Assembly (NCBI GenBank): GCA_016719055.1
Contig: JADKAW010000047.1
Span: 65,137 to 129,136 of the forward strand
From: Candidatus Rhodoferax mariagerensis
Lineage (GTDB): Bacteria; Pseudomonadota; Gammaproteobacteria; Burkholderiales; Burkholderiaceae_C
Reading direction: 5' to 3'
Length of the DNA: 64,000 bases
Shown in pieces: positions 32,962 to 42,594 of the stretch; position 1 is the first letter of the stretch; each line of letters begins with the position of its first letter. The notes under the pieces were generated by a model, which saw only the letters and a list, made by a program, of their open reading frames with translations, ran no database searches and was not told where the DNA came from. Both the position numbers and the translations under genes were made by a program.

Positions 32962-34098
32962 TCAGGCTGCGCCAATGTTGGGCACCAGGCTACCAGCATC
33001 ATGGCCGCTCTTGAGCGCTGCCGTAAACGCCAGCATCCGGTCAATCGGCAGGCGCGCGCGCAAACCCAGCGATGCATCAACTTGAACCTCATTGGCCCCG
33101 GTTTCAAGTACCCGCACCACGTCTTGCAAGCCGTTCATTGCCATCCACGGGCAATGGGCGCAGCTCTTGCAAGTGGCGCTGTTGCCGGCAGTGGGCGCTT
33201 CCAGAAACAGTTTGCCGGGGTTCTGGGTGCGCAGCTTGTGCATCATGCCGTTGTCGGTGGCCACAATGAATGTGCGTGCGTCCATTTCGCGTGCGGCTTT
33301 CAGAATGGCCGAGGTGGAGCCCACCGCGTCAGCCAATGCCACCACATGTTCAGGTGACTCGGGGTGAACCAGCACTTTGGCGCCAGGGTATTCAGCTATC
33401 AGGCCTTCAAGCTCAACCGCCTTGAACTCGTCGTGAACGATGCAGGAGCCCCCCCACATCACCATGTCAGCGCCGGTTTCACGCTGGATATAGCCCCCCA
33501 GATGCCGGTCGGGTGCCCACAAGATTTTGTGGCCCTTGTCCTTGAGGGCTTGCACCACGTCGAGTGCGCAACTGGAGGTCACCAGCCAGTCAGAACGCGC
33601 CTTGACCGCTGCGCTGGTGTTGGCGTAAACCACCACGGTTCGGTCCGGATGGGCGTCGCAAAAGGCGCTGAATTCATCCAGCGGGCAACCCAGGTCGAGC
33701 GAACAGTTGGCATCCAGATCAGGCATCAACACGCGCTTTTCGGGCGACAGAATCTTGGCCGTTTCGCCCATGAATCGAACGCCCGACACCACCAGCGTGG
33801 TGGCGGCGTGGTCGCGGCCAAAACGCGCCATTTCCAGTGAATCACTGACCAGACCACCGTTTTCTTCGGCCAGGTCCTGCAAATCGGGGTGCACATAGTA
33901 GTGCGACACCATCACCGCATTTTTTTCTTTGAGCAGGCGACGTATTTTGTCTTTGAGGGCAGCGCGCTGTGGCACAGACGGCTCAACCGGCACGCGCGCC
34001 CAAGCATGTTTGGTGGCACAGACCGAGCCACTGTGCTGCACATCGTTCTGTGGTTGCTCGTAATCCACCTCTTTCACAGCCAGGCCCTGATCCATCAT
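32962..34098 (-). CDS. nadA: Quinolinate synthase
   Basis: 4Fe-4S enzyme condensing iminoaspartate with dihydroxyacetone phosphate to quinolinate, second step of NAD synthesis. The start is set at the ATG 34098 with GGAG 5 nt before it (the next ATG at 34095 is equally possible); the longer frame to 34155 overlaps nadC. Cluster cysteines are visible in DANCSLDLGCPLDEF, WGGSCIVHDEF and CKSCAHCPWMAMN. About 378 aa. Operon with nadC upstream. Its substrate comes from NadB, whose gene is frameshifted in this window. Confidence 0.96.
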   Translation of the reverse strand: MMDQGLAVKEVDYEQPQNDVQHSGSVCATKHAWARVPVEPSVPQRAALKDKIRRLLKEKNAVMVSHYYVHPDLQDLAEENGGLVSDSLEMARFGRDHAATTLVVSGVRFMGETAKILSPEKRVLMPDLDANCSLDLGCPLDEFSAFCDAHPDRTVVVYANTSAAVKARSDWLVTSSCALDVVQALKDKGHKILWAPDRHLGGYIQRETGADMVMWGGSCIVHDEFKAVELEGLIAEYPGAKVLVHPESPEHVVALADAVGSTSAILKAAREMDARTFIVATDNGMMHKLRTQNPGKLFLEAPTAGNSATCKSCAHCPWMAMNGLQDVVRVLETGANEVQVDASLGLRARLPIDRMLAFTAALKSGHDAGSLVPNIGAA

Positions 34099-34138
34099 GG
34101 CCACTCCAGATACAAAATAAATAGCGGCAAACGCAGAC

Positions 34139-35017
34139 TCAGAGAGGGCTGTCAATGAAACGCATCGAAAAGTCGATGGCTTTCACATTCTTCGTCAGTT
34201 CGCCGATCGATATCCGGTCAACCCCGGTGGCGGCAATCGCGCACACACTTGACAGATTGACGCCGCCCGAGACTTCCAGCAATGCCCGACCAGCGGTGAT
34301 ATGCACGGCTTCATGCAATTGCGACAAGCCCATGTTGTCGAGCAGGATCATGTTGGCACCGGCTTGCAAGGCCTCGCGCAGTTGATCCAGGTTTTCGACT
34401 TCGATCTGCACAAAACGGGCCTGGGGTGCGACCTCGGCAGCGCGGCGCAGCACGGCGGTGATGCCACCGGCCGCGGCAATGTGATTTTCCTTGATCAGTA
34501 CCGCGTCATGCAAACCCAGCCGGTGGTTGACCCCACCGCCCACGCGCACCGCATATTTTTGCGCCAGACGCAGCCCAGGAATGGTCTTGCGGGTGTCAAC
34601 AATGCCGGCACGCGCGCCCGGTACCTCGCGAACGGCTTGCACGTAGCTGCTGGTTTTGGTGGCCACGCCACTGAGCAATTGCAAAAAATTGAGCGCCGTG
34701 CGCTCGGCTGTCAGCAAGGCGCGCGCCTGGCCCGCCACTTCCAGCACCACCTGGTCGGCTTCGCTGCGGTGCCCTTCGGGGATCTGCCAGGTGATTTGCG
34801 CGCTTGGGTCGAGTTGCAGCAAGGCCAGTTCGGCCCACGGTGCCCCACAAATGACAGCTGGCTCACGCGCCACAACCAGAGCGCGAGCGCGCCGGCTGGG
34901 GTCCACCAAACCTGCCGTCAGATCGGCATTGCCCACGTCTTCAAGTAGCGCACGCTGCACATCGGCCAGCGCCAGGGCTGACACGGATGCGGTTGAAAAA
35001 TCAAAATAAGCCGTCAT
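34139..35017 (-). CDS. nadC: Nicotinate-nucleotide pyrophosphorylase (carboxylating)
   Basis: Converts quinolinate and PRPP to nicotinate mononucleotide, third step of NAD synthesis. 292 aa, with RTALNFLQLLSGVATKT, the substrate motifs VDTRKTIPGLR and KYAVRVGGGVNHRLGLHDA, and the late ISIGELTKNVKAIDFSMRF. gpsA lies 33 bp upstream on the same strand and nadA 40 bp downstream, so these are probably co-transcribed. Confidence 0.96.
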   Translation of the reverse strand: MTAYFDFSTASVSALALADVQRALLEDVGNADLTAGLVDPSRRARALVVAREPAVICGAPWAELALLQLDPSAQITWQIPEGHRSEADQVVLEVAGQARALLTAERTALNFLQLLSGVATKTSSYVQAVREVPGARAGIVDTRKTIPGLRLAQKYAVRVGGGVNHRLGLHDAVLIKENHIAAAGGITAVLRRAAEVAPQARFVQIEVENLDQLREALQAGANMILLDNMGLSQLHEAVHITAGRALLEVSGGVNLSSVCAIAATGVDRISIGELTKNVKAIDFSMRFIDSPL

Positions 35018-35050
35018 ACAGAATTCTCCCGCGATTCAATTCAACTCAAT

Positions 35051-36076
35051 TCATACCAAAGTAGCCAACTCAGACCCGGGTTCGCGCCCCATCAGCCTGC
35101 GCACCGCTTGCTGCGGCGTCAAATGACCGTCGAGCAAGTCCACCACCGCCTGCGCGATGGGCATGTCAACACCAAGATAGGCTGCGCGCTGCACCACCGT
35201 TCGTGCGCTGTAAACCCCTTCGGCCACGTGGCCCAGCGCATGCATCGCCTGTACCAAGGTTTGCCCGTGCGCCAGCGCCAGACCGACCTGGCGGTTGCGT
35301 GACAAATCACCTGTGGCCGTCAGCACCAGATCACCCAGGCCGCTCAAGCCCATGAAGGTCTCGGCCCGTGCGCCTAGCGCCAGTCCCAGGCGGGTCATCT
35401 CCGTCAGGCCACGGGTAATCAGGGCAGCGCGTGCATTCAGGCCCAACGCCAAACCATCACACAATCCAGTGGCAATGGCCAGCACGTTTTTCACCGCGCC
35501 GCCAACCTCCACACCGACCATGTCGTCATTCGCATAGACCCGCAAACTGGCGCTGTGAAACGCTTCAACCAACACCTGACGCACGGTCTCGTGCGGGCTG
35601 GCTGCCACCAAAGCGGTTGGCTTTCCACGCGCCACTTCTTCGGCAAAGCTTGGTCCACTGACAATACCTGCTATCAAATAAGGAGCTACCTGTGCTTTTA
35701 TTTCATGGGCCAGAAGGCCAAAAGCACCAGCTACCGGGACTTCAAAACCTTTGCAAAGCCAAGCCACCGGCATCGGGCAGTCGCGCAACACCAACAACAC
35801 CTGGCGCAATGCTGCCATGGGCGTGGCAATCACCACCAAATCGGCATCGACCACCAGCGCCGGCAGCTCAGGCGCTGGCACGGCACTCAAGTCCAGCGTG
35901 GGCGGCAGCGCAATGCCAGCCAGATAGCGCTGGTTTTCAGCCTGCGCCCGCATGCGGCCGAGCTGCGCTGCGCTACGTGCCCAGAGCGTCACCTGATGCT
36001 GGGCAGCGCCATTGCCAGCAGCACCTACCGCCAGGGCAGTGCCCCAGGCTCCAGCCCCAAGAACTACCATTTTCAT
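35051..36076 (-). CDS. gpsA: Glycerol-3-phosphate dehydrogenase [NAD(P)+]
   Basis: Makes glycerol 3-phosphate for phospholipid synthesis. N-terminal dinucleotide site VLGAGAWGTALAV, then WLCKGFE, SGPSFAEEVARGKPTALV, the catalytic lysine region GGAVKNVLAIATGLCDGL, and GLSGLGDLVLTATGDLSRNR. 341 aa, normal length. Third of the secB-gpsA-nadC-nadA run. Confidence 0.97.
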   Translation of the reverse strand: MKMVVLGAGAWGTALAVGAAGNGAAQHQVTLWARSAAQLGRMRAQAENQRYLAGIALPPTLDLSAVPAPELPALVVDADLVVIATPMAALRQVLLVLRDCPMPVAWLCKGFEVPVAGAFGLLAHEIKAQVAPYLIAGIVSGPSFAEEVARGKPTALVAASPHETVRQVLVEAFHSASLRVYANDDMVGVEVGGAVKNVLAIATGLCDGLALGLNARAALITRGLTEMTRLGLALGARAETFMGLSGLGDLVLTATGDLSRNRQVGLALAHGQTLVQAMHALGHVAEGVYSARTVVQRAAYLGVDMPIAQAVVDLLDGHLTPQQAVRRLMGREPGSELATLV

Positions 36077-36179
36077 AGTGGTTTATGCAATGGATATAAG
36101 GGCTAGAAGCCAAAAAGGTATAAAAAACGGGCTGTCATGTGCGATCGAGCCCGGCACTGGCAGGGACAGGGTGCAGCCA

Positions 36180-36638
36180 TTACTGGGTCATGATGGCTGG
36201 CGCGTCAGCCGTTTGAGCCGCTTGCTGCTGCTCAAACATGGCCTGGAAATTGATCTCTGAAAGATGCACGGGCGGAAACCCGGCACGCTGAATCATGTCA
36301 GCCACATTGCCGCGCAAGTAGGGGTAAACAATTTGCGGGCAGGCAATGCCCATGATCGGACCCATTTGATCCTGCGGCAGGTTGCGCACTTCAAAAATGC
36401 CGGATTGCGTGGCTTCCACCAGAAACACGGTCTTGTCCTTGATTTTGGTTTGCACCGTGGCGGTGACCGACACCTCATAAATGCCGTCTGCCACCGGCTG
36501 GGCATTGACGCCGAGCTGGATGTCCACGGTGGGTTGTTCCTTTTCCAGCAGAATCGACGGGGAGTTGGGTTGCTCAAGCGACGCCTCTTTGAGGTAAACA
36601 CGTTGAATCTGGAAAACAGGATCTTGGGTTTCGGACAT
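36180..36638 (-). CDS. secB: Protein-export chaperone SecB
   Basis: Tetrameric cytosolic chaperone delivering preproteins to SecA. 152 aa; typical segments FQIQRVYLKEASLEQPNSP, VDIQLGVNAQPVADGIYEVS and CPQIVYPYLRGNVADMIQRAGFPPVHLSEINF. A Gln/Ala-rich tail ends the protein. Located between grxC and gpsA, the usual order. Confidence 0.97.
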   Translation of the reverse strand: MSETQDPVFQIQRVYLKEASLEQPNSPSILLEKEQPTVDIQLGVNAQPVADGIYEVSVTATVQTKIKDKTVFLVEATQSGIFEVRNLPQDQMGPIMGIACPQIVYPYLRGNVADMIQRAGFPPVHLSEINFQAMFEQQQAAQTADAPAIMTQ

Positions 36639-36684
36639 GGGTTACTTTCTGTAAAAATTTTTTCAAAACTGACGGCGAATTATC

Positions 36685-36945
36685 TCAGGCACCGGCAAGC
36701 AGCGGCAGCAGGCGGCCTTGGCCATCCAGTGCCACCAGATCATCACAGCCACCCACATAGGTCTCGCCAATGAAAATCTGTGGCACGGTGCGCCGACCGG
36801 TCACACGCATCATGGTTTGCTGCTCGGCGGGGTTCAGGTCGATGCGGATTTCTTCAATCTGTTCGACGCCGCGTGCCTTGAGCAACTGCTTGGCCCGACT
36901 GCAATAGGGGCAAACAGCGGTGGTGTACATTTTGACGGGGGACAT
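36685..36945 (-). CDS. grxC: Glutaredoxin 3
   Basis: Small dithiol glutaredoxin, 86 aa, active site CPYCSRAK near residue 13, with TVPQIFIGETYVGGCDDL near the C-terminal half (cis-proline and glutathione-binding GG). It precedes secB by 46 bp, on the same strand. Confidence 0.96.
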   Translation of the reverse strand: MSPVKMYTTAVCPYCSRAKQLLKARGVEQIEEIRIDLNPAEQQTMMRVTGRRTVPQIFIGETYVGGCDDLVALDGQGRLLPLLAGA

Positions 36946-36962
36946 GGCGGGTTCCTTCTGAG

Positions 36963-37370
36963 TCAGGCTTTTTCAACGGGCAAATTGGCCGAGCGCCAAG
37001 CGCCCATGCCACCGGACAACGACAGGGCTTTCTCAAACCCGAGCTTTTTGGCAATCGAGACCGCACGGCTGCTGCGCGCACCCGACAGACAGACCAATAT
37101 GACCGGCACGGCCTTGTTCTTGACCTGGGAGGCCAGCTTGCCTTCGAGTTGGCCCAGCGGAATGTTCTTGGCACCCACCACATGGCCGGCAGCGTACTCT
37201 GAAGGCTCGCAAACATCGACCACCACGGCTTTTTCATGGTTCATGAGCTGCACGGCAGCGTCCGGTGTCAGGGCACCCGGGCCGCCACCGCTGATGATCG
37301 GCCACAGCAACATGCCTCCCGCTGACAGCGCAACAGCGATCAACATCCAGTTATCGAGAAAAAATTTCAC
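36963..37370 (-). CDS. Membrane-anchored rhodanese-domain protein
   Basis: A 135-aa protein with one N-terminal hydrophobic helix (residues about 8-27) and a rhodanese domain. The active-site loop is VCLSGARSSRA, with the nucleophile cysteine. It resembles E. coli YibN, which lies in the same grxC-secB-gpsA neighbourhood. The sulfur acceptor is unknown. Confidence 0.9.
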   Translation of the reverse strand: MKFFLDNWMLIAVALSAGGMLLWPIISGGGPGALTPDAAVQLMNHEKAVVVDVCEPSEYAAGHVVGAKNIPLGQLEGKLASQVKNKAVPVILVCLSGARSSRAVSIAKKLGFEKALSLSGGMGAWRSANLPVEKA

Positions 37371-37731
37371 TTGAGAATCCTTAAGGTCAGACGAAGAAAT
37401 TAACCCGCCATTTTAGAATGCTGTGACTGCCTGAGCAGACTACCTGGAATACCTTGCATCAACTCGATCCGCGCCATGGCCAAATCTCTTGACAATATTT
37501 AGGACAACAGGCTGAACATGCCCAAGCGTCGTGCACTGATTTATGAGCTCGATACTGAGACCAAGCCCATCAGGCACTACTATCTGGGTGGTGCAGAGGC
37601 TGCTGCGAAAACGGCGGCAGTGGCAGCACCAGGCAAATCCTGGATTTTTCTTCTCCTTTCACGGAACCTGTGCCAGCGGCCAGGCTCCAAACACCTCACA
37701 TCAACCCGCTTTCACAGGTTCTGGAAACTAT

Positions 37732-39203
37732 ATGGGTCAAAAACTTAAGATCACCGGCTGGATTACCCTGGGTGTCATGGCCGGTGCGCTCACCACGGTA
37801 TCGCTGCAAACCGTAGCGCGCGGCACCTTGGCACCATTGCCATTGGAGGAGTTGCAACAGCTTGCTGCCGTGTTTGGCATGGTCAAGTCCAACTATGTCG
37901 AACCGGTGGACGAGAAAAAACTCATCACTGACGCCATTGCCGGCATGGTAGCGGGGCTCGATCCGCATTCGGTTTACCTGGACAAAAAAGCGTTGAAGGA
38001 CTTTAACGAAGGCACCACAGGCAAGTTTGTCGGCGTCGGTATCGAGATTTCGCAGGAAGACGGGCTGGTCAAGGTGGTGTCACCGATTGAGGGCTCACCG
38101 GCTTTCAGGGCGGGACTCAAACCCAATGATCTGATTGTCAAGATTGACGACACACCAGTCAAAGGTTTGAGCCTCAATGAAGCGGTCAAGCGCATGCGCG
38201 GTGAGCCCAACACCAAGGTGCTGTTGAGCATTTTCCGCAAGGATGAAAACCGCACCTTCCCGGTCACTATCATCCGCGAAGAAATCCGCACCCAGTCGGT
38301 GCGCAGCAAGGTGATCGAGCCCGGTTATGCCTGGATACGGGTCAGCCAGTTTCAGGAACGCACGGTGGCCGACTTTGCCCGCAAGATGGAAGAAATCTAC
38401 AAGCAGGACCCCAAACTTAAAGGCCTGGTGCTTGACCTGCGCAACGACCCGGGTGGCTACCTGGACGCGGCCGTGGCGCTGTCTGCCGCTTTCCTGCCCG
38501 AAAATGTTACCGTGGTATCCGCCAATGGCCAGTTGGCTGAGAGCAAGTTCACCTACAAAGCATCGCCCCGGTTTTATGTCAGGCGCGGAGGCGCAGATCC
38601 GCTCAAGCAACTCGAAGAGGTGACGCACGGTGCGCTGAAAACTGTTGCCCTGGTCGTGCTGGTCAACGAGGGATCGGCCTCGGCCAGCGAAATCGTCGCG
38701 GGGCCCTGCAAGACCACAAACGCGCCAAACTGCTGGGCAGCCAAACCTTTGGCAAGGGTTCGGTGCAGACGGCGGTGTGCCTGGACTCTGCGTTCCGTAT
38801 GGACAACTGCCCAACCGCAGCACTCAAACTCACCACCAGCCGCTACTACACCCCCAGTGGCAAGTCGATCCAGGCCAAGGGTATCGTGCCCGATCTCATG
38901 ATCGACGAGACCGAAGAGGGCAACTTGTTTGCCGCCCTGCGAACGCGCGAAGCTGACCTGGAAAAACACCTCAACAGTGGCCAGGGCAACGAAATTAAGG
39001 ACGCTGACCGCGAAAAGGCGCGCGAAGAAGCCCGCAAGAAGCTCGAGGACGAGCTGAAAAAGCCGGCAGCCGAACGCAGGATGCCTGAATTTGGCTCAGA
39101 CAAAGACTTTCAACTGGTACAGGCCATCAAGCAGCTCAAGGGCTTGCCGGTGTTGGTCAGCAAGACACAGGTCGAACGTAAAGAAGAAAAGAAAGAAAAC
39201 TAG
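37732..39203 (+). pseudogene. ctpA: Carboxy-terminal processing protease (S41), broken by a one-base deletion near 38702
   Basis: Periplasmic PDZ-containing serine protease. From ATG 37732: signal anchor (about residues 5-28), PDZ domain (VGVGIEISQEDGLVKVVSPI onwards), and the S41 core LRNDPGGYLDAAVALS. The catalytic serine is in NEGSASASEIVAG, after which the frame is lost. The proper sequence (LQDHKRAKLLGSQTFGKGSV with the catalytic lysine) resumes in the next frame and runs to 39203. Adding one G in the run at 38700-38703 restores one 490-aa protein. Possibly a sequencing error in a G tract; otherwise the gene is dead. There is no slippery heptamer for programmed shifting. Confidence 0.87.
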
Positions 39204-39217
39204 GCCGGCAGCAATCG

Positions 39218-39970
39218 ATGCTCGACGACGACCTGCTGCGCTACTCGCGCCATATTCTTCTCAATGAAATTGGCCTGGAAGGCCAGGCGCTTATCCAAAG
39301 TGCCCATGCGCTGATCGTGGGTGCGGGCGGGCTGGGGTCGCCCGTGGCGCTTTACCTGGGATCGGCTGGTGTTGGTCAGATCACCGTGGTGGACGACGAC
39401 ACGGTGGACTTGACCAATTTGCAGCGGCAGATTGCCCATACCCAGGCACGTGTCGGCAAGTCCAAGGTATCCTCATTACAGACCGCCATCCAGGCGATCA
39501 ACCCCACCGTCACCGTCAGCGCCATCCAGGCACGCGCTGACGCCCAGTTGCTTGGCAAACTGGTGACAGCAGCCGACATCGTGATCGACTGTTGCGACAA
39601 CTTTGAGACCCGCCATGCCATCAATGCCGCCTGCGTCAGGCTGCGCAAGCCGCTGGTATCAGGTGCCGCCATTCGTTTTGATGGACAGGTTTGCGTCTAC
39701 GATCCGCGCGATGAAACCTCGCCCTGTTACGCCTGCGTTTTTCCACCGACCACTTCCTTTGAAGAAACCCGCTGTGCCACCATGGGCGTGTTTGCGCCAT
39801 TGGTCGGCATTGTCGGCAGCCTGCAAGCGGCTGAGGCGCTCAAGGTCATCAGCGGGGTTGGGCGCGCGCTGACCGGGCGTTTGCTGATGATCGACGGGCG
39901 TGCCATGGAATTCACTGAGCTCAAGCTGGGGCGCAGCGCCAACTGCCCGGTGTGCGGCACGGCGGCCTGA
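39218..39970 (+). CDS. MoeB/ThiF-type adenylyltransferase
   Basis: A 250-aa E1-like enzyme that adenylates the C-terminal glycine of a small sulfur carrier (MoaD or ThiS). ATP site VGAGGLGSPVALYLGSAGVG, DLTNLQRQI, DCCDNFETRHAIN; zinc cysteines in CYACVF and CPVCGTA. No carrier protein gene is adjacent, so molybdopterin or thiamine service cannot be told apart. It starts 14 bp after the protease gene. Confidence 0.92.
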   Translation: MLDDDLLRYSRHILLNEIGLEGQALIQSAHALIVGAGGLGSPVALYLGSAGVGQITVVDDDTVDLTNLQRQIAHTQARVGKSKVSSLQTAIQAINPTVTVSAIQARADAQLLGKLVTAADIVIDCCDNFETRHAINAACVRLRKPLVSGAAIRFDGQVCVYDPRDETSPCYACVFPPTTSFEETRCATMGVFAPLVGIVGSLQAAEALKVISGVGRALTGRLLMIDGRAMEFTELKLGRSANCPVCGTAA

Positions 39971-39983
39971 TCTTCAACCATCA

Positions 39984-40484
39984 TCAGGGTGGATAACAAC
40001 TGCCATGCTTCTGGCGAAAGTCGCGCGGCAGCTTTGGCGAAGCTTCTGAAAACAAGCCCTTTCTGGCACTCCGTGCTGCCGCTTCTTCAGAGGCATAGGG
40101 CCCCAAACTGCGCCGCCAGCGATAAGACCAGGCCTGACCGGCACGGACCATGACAGCACCCACATCCTGGCCATTGACCCGTATGCGCGCCAGCCCCCGA
40201 CCATAGTCGTCATAGTGCCTGACGTCCACCTGCAGTAGCGCATGGCCCACCAACTGAATCAGTGCAGCACGCGAAGCCTGGCCACCGGTCTGACAAATTT
40301 CGGGCGCATCAATGCCCAGCAAGCGCAGTTTGCGCGATGGGTGGTTACCTTCGGGCTGAACCCATAAAGTGTCGCCATCGGGCACGGTTGTCATGCGGGC
40401 GGTGAACGTTTCAGCCCAAGCTGTCGAGTTCACAAAAATCAGAACCAGCAGAAACCAGCGTGTCAAAGTGAAGCCAAGCGTCAT
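39984..40484 (-). CDS. Secreted thermonuclease (SNase) family protein
   Basis: From the ATG at 40484 a signal peptide (LTRWFLLVLIFVNSTAWA) precedes a staphylococcal-nuclease-like domain: VPDGDTLWV, RLLGIDAPE (catalytic Arg and Asp) and DYGRGLARIRVNG. About 166 aa. Earlier in-frame starts would precede the signal peptide. Convergent with the MoeB/ThiF gene; divergent from the diguanylate cyclase. Confidence 0.9.
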   Translation of the reverse strand: MTLGFTLTRWFLLVLIFVNSTAWAETFTARMTTVPDGDTLWVQPEGNHPSRKLRLLGIDAPEICQTGGQASRAALIQLVGHALLQVDVRHYDDYGRGLARIRVNGQDVGAVMVRAGQAWSYRWRRSLGPYASEEAAARSARKGLFSEASPKLPRDFRQKHGSCYPP

Positions 40485-40553
40485 GGGCTTATTGTTCGTT
40501 GATGCAAGTCGCATTGGCATCTATTTGACCTGATATCTGGCCCCGAAAAGGCG

Positions 40554-41396
40554 ATGAGTTTGCCGCATCCGCCAGAATTTGAACCTGTTAGACTCGAATT
40601 TTCAACAGTGGCGACTGACTTGACTCCCAAGCCTGCACATTCCATGGTCGACTTGCATGCGCTGCAACTGGACAATGCGCGGGCGCTGCTTGAGCATGCG
40701 TCACACAAGTTGCCAGCAGCCAACGCAAGCGCCACCCAGTATTTGCAGACGCTGATCGACAATTTGTGCGAGTTGTCGCTGAAAGATCCGCTCACTGGCC
40801 TGTCCAACCGGCGCTATTTTCAAACCGTGCTTGGGCGAGAAATTGAAGTGGTGGCACGCTCGGGTGAACCCGCTTTGCTGTTAATGCTTGATATCGACCA
40901 TTTCAAAAAGGTCAACGACACCCATGGCCACCCAGCCGGTGACGCGGTGTTGCAGACAGTGGCCAAAACTCTGACCACCTGCGTACGCCCGATGGACACT
41001 GTGGCCCGTTTTGGCGGTGAAGAATTTGTGATTATTTTGCCGAGTTGCCAGGGCCCTTATGGATACCAGGTTGCAGAGCGAATCCGCGAGTCGGTCAACT
41101 CACTGAACATGACGGTGGCACCCGGCGTCAACCTCCGGGTCACCATCAGTATTGGCGGTGCATTTGCGCCGCGCTGGGTACGCTCAACCCCTGAGCTTTG
41201 GGTTGAACGGGCTGACAGCGAACTTTACCGTGCCAAAGCAGATGGCCGAAACCGGGTGTGTATTGAGCCACAACCGATTCTGGCGGTCAGCGCGGAAGAG
41301 AAAAATTTGTTGTTTGGTCCGCTCTCACTGGATGATCCGGCCTGGATCGAGAGCATGGTTGGCGACGGATCTGTCGGTCATCAGGCAGTGCAATGA
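40554..41396 (+). CDS. Diguanylate cyclase (GGDEF domain)
   Basis: A 280-aa cyclic-di-GMP synthase. The C-terminal GGDEF domain begins LKDPLTGLSNRRYF (near 79), has LLMLDIDHFKKVNDTHGHPAGD and the active loop RFGGEEF near residue 160. RPMD five residues before GGEEF forms an allosteric inhibition site, so product feedback is expected. The N-terminal 75 residues are short and helical without a known sensor. No membrane segment. A MinD-like ATPase gene follows 15 bp later. Confidence 0.93.
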   Translation: MSLPHPPEFEPVRLEFSTVATDLTPKPAHSMVDLHALQLDNARALLEHASHKLPAANASATQYLQTLIDNLCELSLKDPLTGLSNRRYFQTVLGREIEVVARSGEPALLLMLDIDHFKKVNDTHGHPAGDAVLQTVAKTLTTCVRPMDTVARFGGEEFVIILPSCQGPYGYQVAERIRESVNSLNMTVAPGVNLRVTISIGGAFAPRWVRSTPELWVERADSELYRAKADGRNRVCIEPQPILAVSAEEKNLLFGPLSLDDPAWIESMVGDGSVGHQAVQ

Positions 41397-41411
41397 ACAA
41401 AGTAAACTGAA

Positions 41412-42248
41412 ATGAGTGACCTGAGCATTCCACCCACAGAAGAAAAATCGCGCAGCAGCACGCCGCTTAAACCACTTGGCAAAGCGCTGGCCGTGACCAG
41501 TGGCAAAGGCGGCGTGGGCAAGACCTTTGTTTCGGCCAATCTGGCAGCAGCCTTGGCCAAACGCGGCAAAAAAGTGCTGGTGCTAGACGCCGACCTGGGT
41601 CTAGCCAACCTTGACGTGGTGCTGAACCTTTACCCCAAGATCACTCTGCATGACGTCTTTACCGGTAAAGCCAAGCTTGAGGAAGCCGTAGTTCGCGCGC
41701 CAGGTGGCTTTTCAGTGCTGCTGGCGGGTTCGGGCATGGTCGAGTACTCACGCCTGACACCCAATGTGCGAGAAGATTTTTTGCACATCATTTCAGGCTT
41801 GCTGCCCCATTACGACATGGTGCTGCTCGACACTGGCGCAGGCATTTCTGATGTGGTGCTGTTTGCCGTGTCGCTAGCCTCGGAAGTGCTTGTAGTGGCC
41901 ACACCAGAACCAACATCGCTAACCGATGCCTACGCCACCATCAAGGTGCTGGTGGGCGAGCAAAAGCGCAAGATCATTCGCATGGTGGTCAACCAGACGG
42001 CCCGCATGGGCGACGGGCGTGCCATCACCACCCAGTTGCAGCAGGTACTTGACCGATTTGTGGTGGCTAAACCAGAAGATAAGGTGCGCTTGGTCCACAT
42101 GGGTGACATACCGGCCGACCCATCGGTTCGCCAGGCCGTGATGCGACGCCAGCTGCTGATGTTGTCCATGCCGGGCTGCCCGGCGGCGTTGGCCATTTCC
42201 CAGTTGGCAGGCAAGCTCGAAGAAACGTTGATCGCCAAACCGCGCTAA
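41412..42248 (+). CDS. MinD/ParA-family ATPase, FlhG-like
   Basis: A 278-aa deviant-Walker ATPase: SGKGGVGKTFVSANLAAAL (deviant P-loop), LDADLGLANLDVVLNL and LLDTGAGISDVVL. The ADLGLANLDVVL stretch and length resemble FlhG/YlxH, which controls flagellar number and placement, rather than MinD itself. No flagellar or min gene is nearby; pairing with a diguanylate cyclase suggests a role in polar or surface behaviour (inference). A GC hairpin follows at 42275-42294. Confidence 0.85.
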   Translation: MSDLSIPPTEEKSRSSTPLKPLGKALAVTSGKGGVGKTFVSANLAAALAKRGKKVLVLDADLGLANLDVVLNLYPKITLHDVFTGKAKLEEAVVRAPGGFSVLLAGSGMVEYSRLTPNVREDFLHIISGLLPHYDMVLLDTGAGISDVVLFAVSLASEVLVVATPEPTSLTDAYATIKVLVGEQKRKIIRMVVNQTARMGDGRAITTQLQQVLDRFVVAKPEDKVRLVHMGDIPADPSVRQAVMRRQLLMLSMPGCPAALAISQLAGKLEETLIAKPR

Positions 42249-42440
42249 TGCGTTAACGTGAAAGAACGGCATGTCCAGGCGGATGAATGCCTGGCCACAT
42301 AGAGCCACAGTTCAAATTAAGCTGAAGTTCCATCCAGATTTGGTTGAATTCCTTTTGAAATCAACACGTTAATGTTATTTTGAGTGCAAATATGTAGACA
42401 TGGAATAGGTTTATTTACATTGATAATATGTTGTACTGCA

Positions 42441-42560
42441 TAGGGGTAGGGAACGGTTCCCGCCGTCCCCTCCCTCCGAACCCGGTGTGCGGTTTTCCCG
42501 CGACGGGCTCTCCAGTCAGTTGTTTCCGCATCGGGATTGGCGCGCCAGTTTGCCAGCCTC
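42441..42560 (-). mobile_element. 3' remnant of a group II intron (domains V and VI)
   Basis: Read on the minus strand, 42510 to 42478 forms a domain V hairpin: it begins GAGCCCGTCGCGG, has a GAAA tetraloop, and ends CACCGGGTTC, including the conserved AGC triad. It is followed by GGAGGGAGGGGACGGCGGG and a domain VI-like stem, ending CCTACCCCTAT near 42441. Upstream the translation ETTDWRARRGKTAHRVRR, typical of intron 3' regions, is present. There is no reverse transcriptase gene and no 5' domains, so it is a dead tail. Confidence 0.7.
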
Positions 42561-42594
42561 TGACATTGTGAATAACCCAAGATTAGCGAAGTAA

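Noticed and set aside
37518..37748. 76-aa plus-strand frame before ctpA
   Set aside because: Basic, unordered composition and it overlaps the protease start; no ribosome site or family match.
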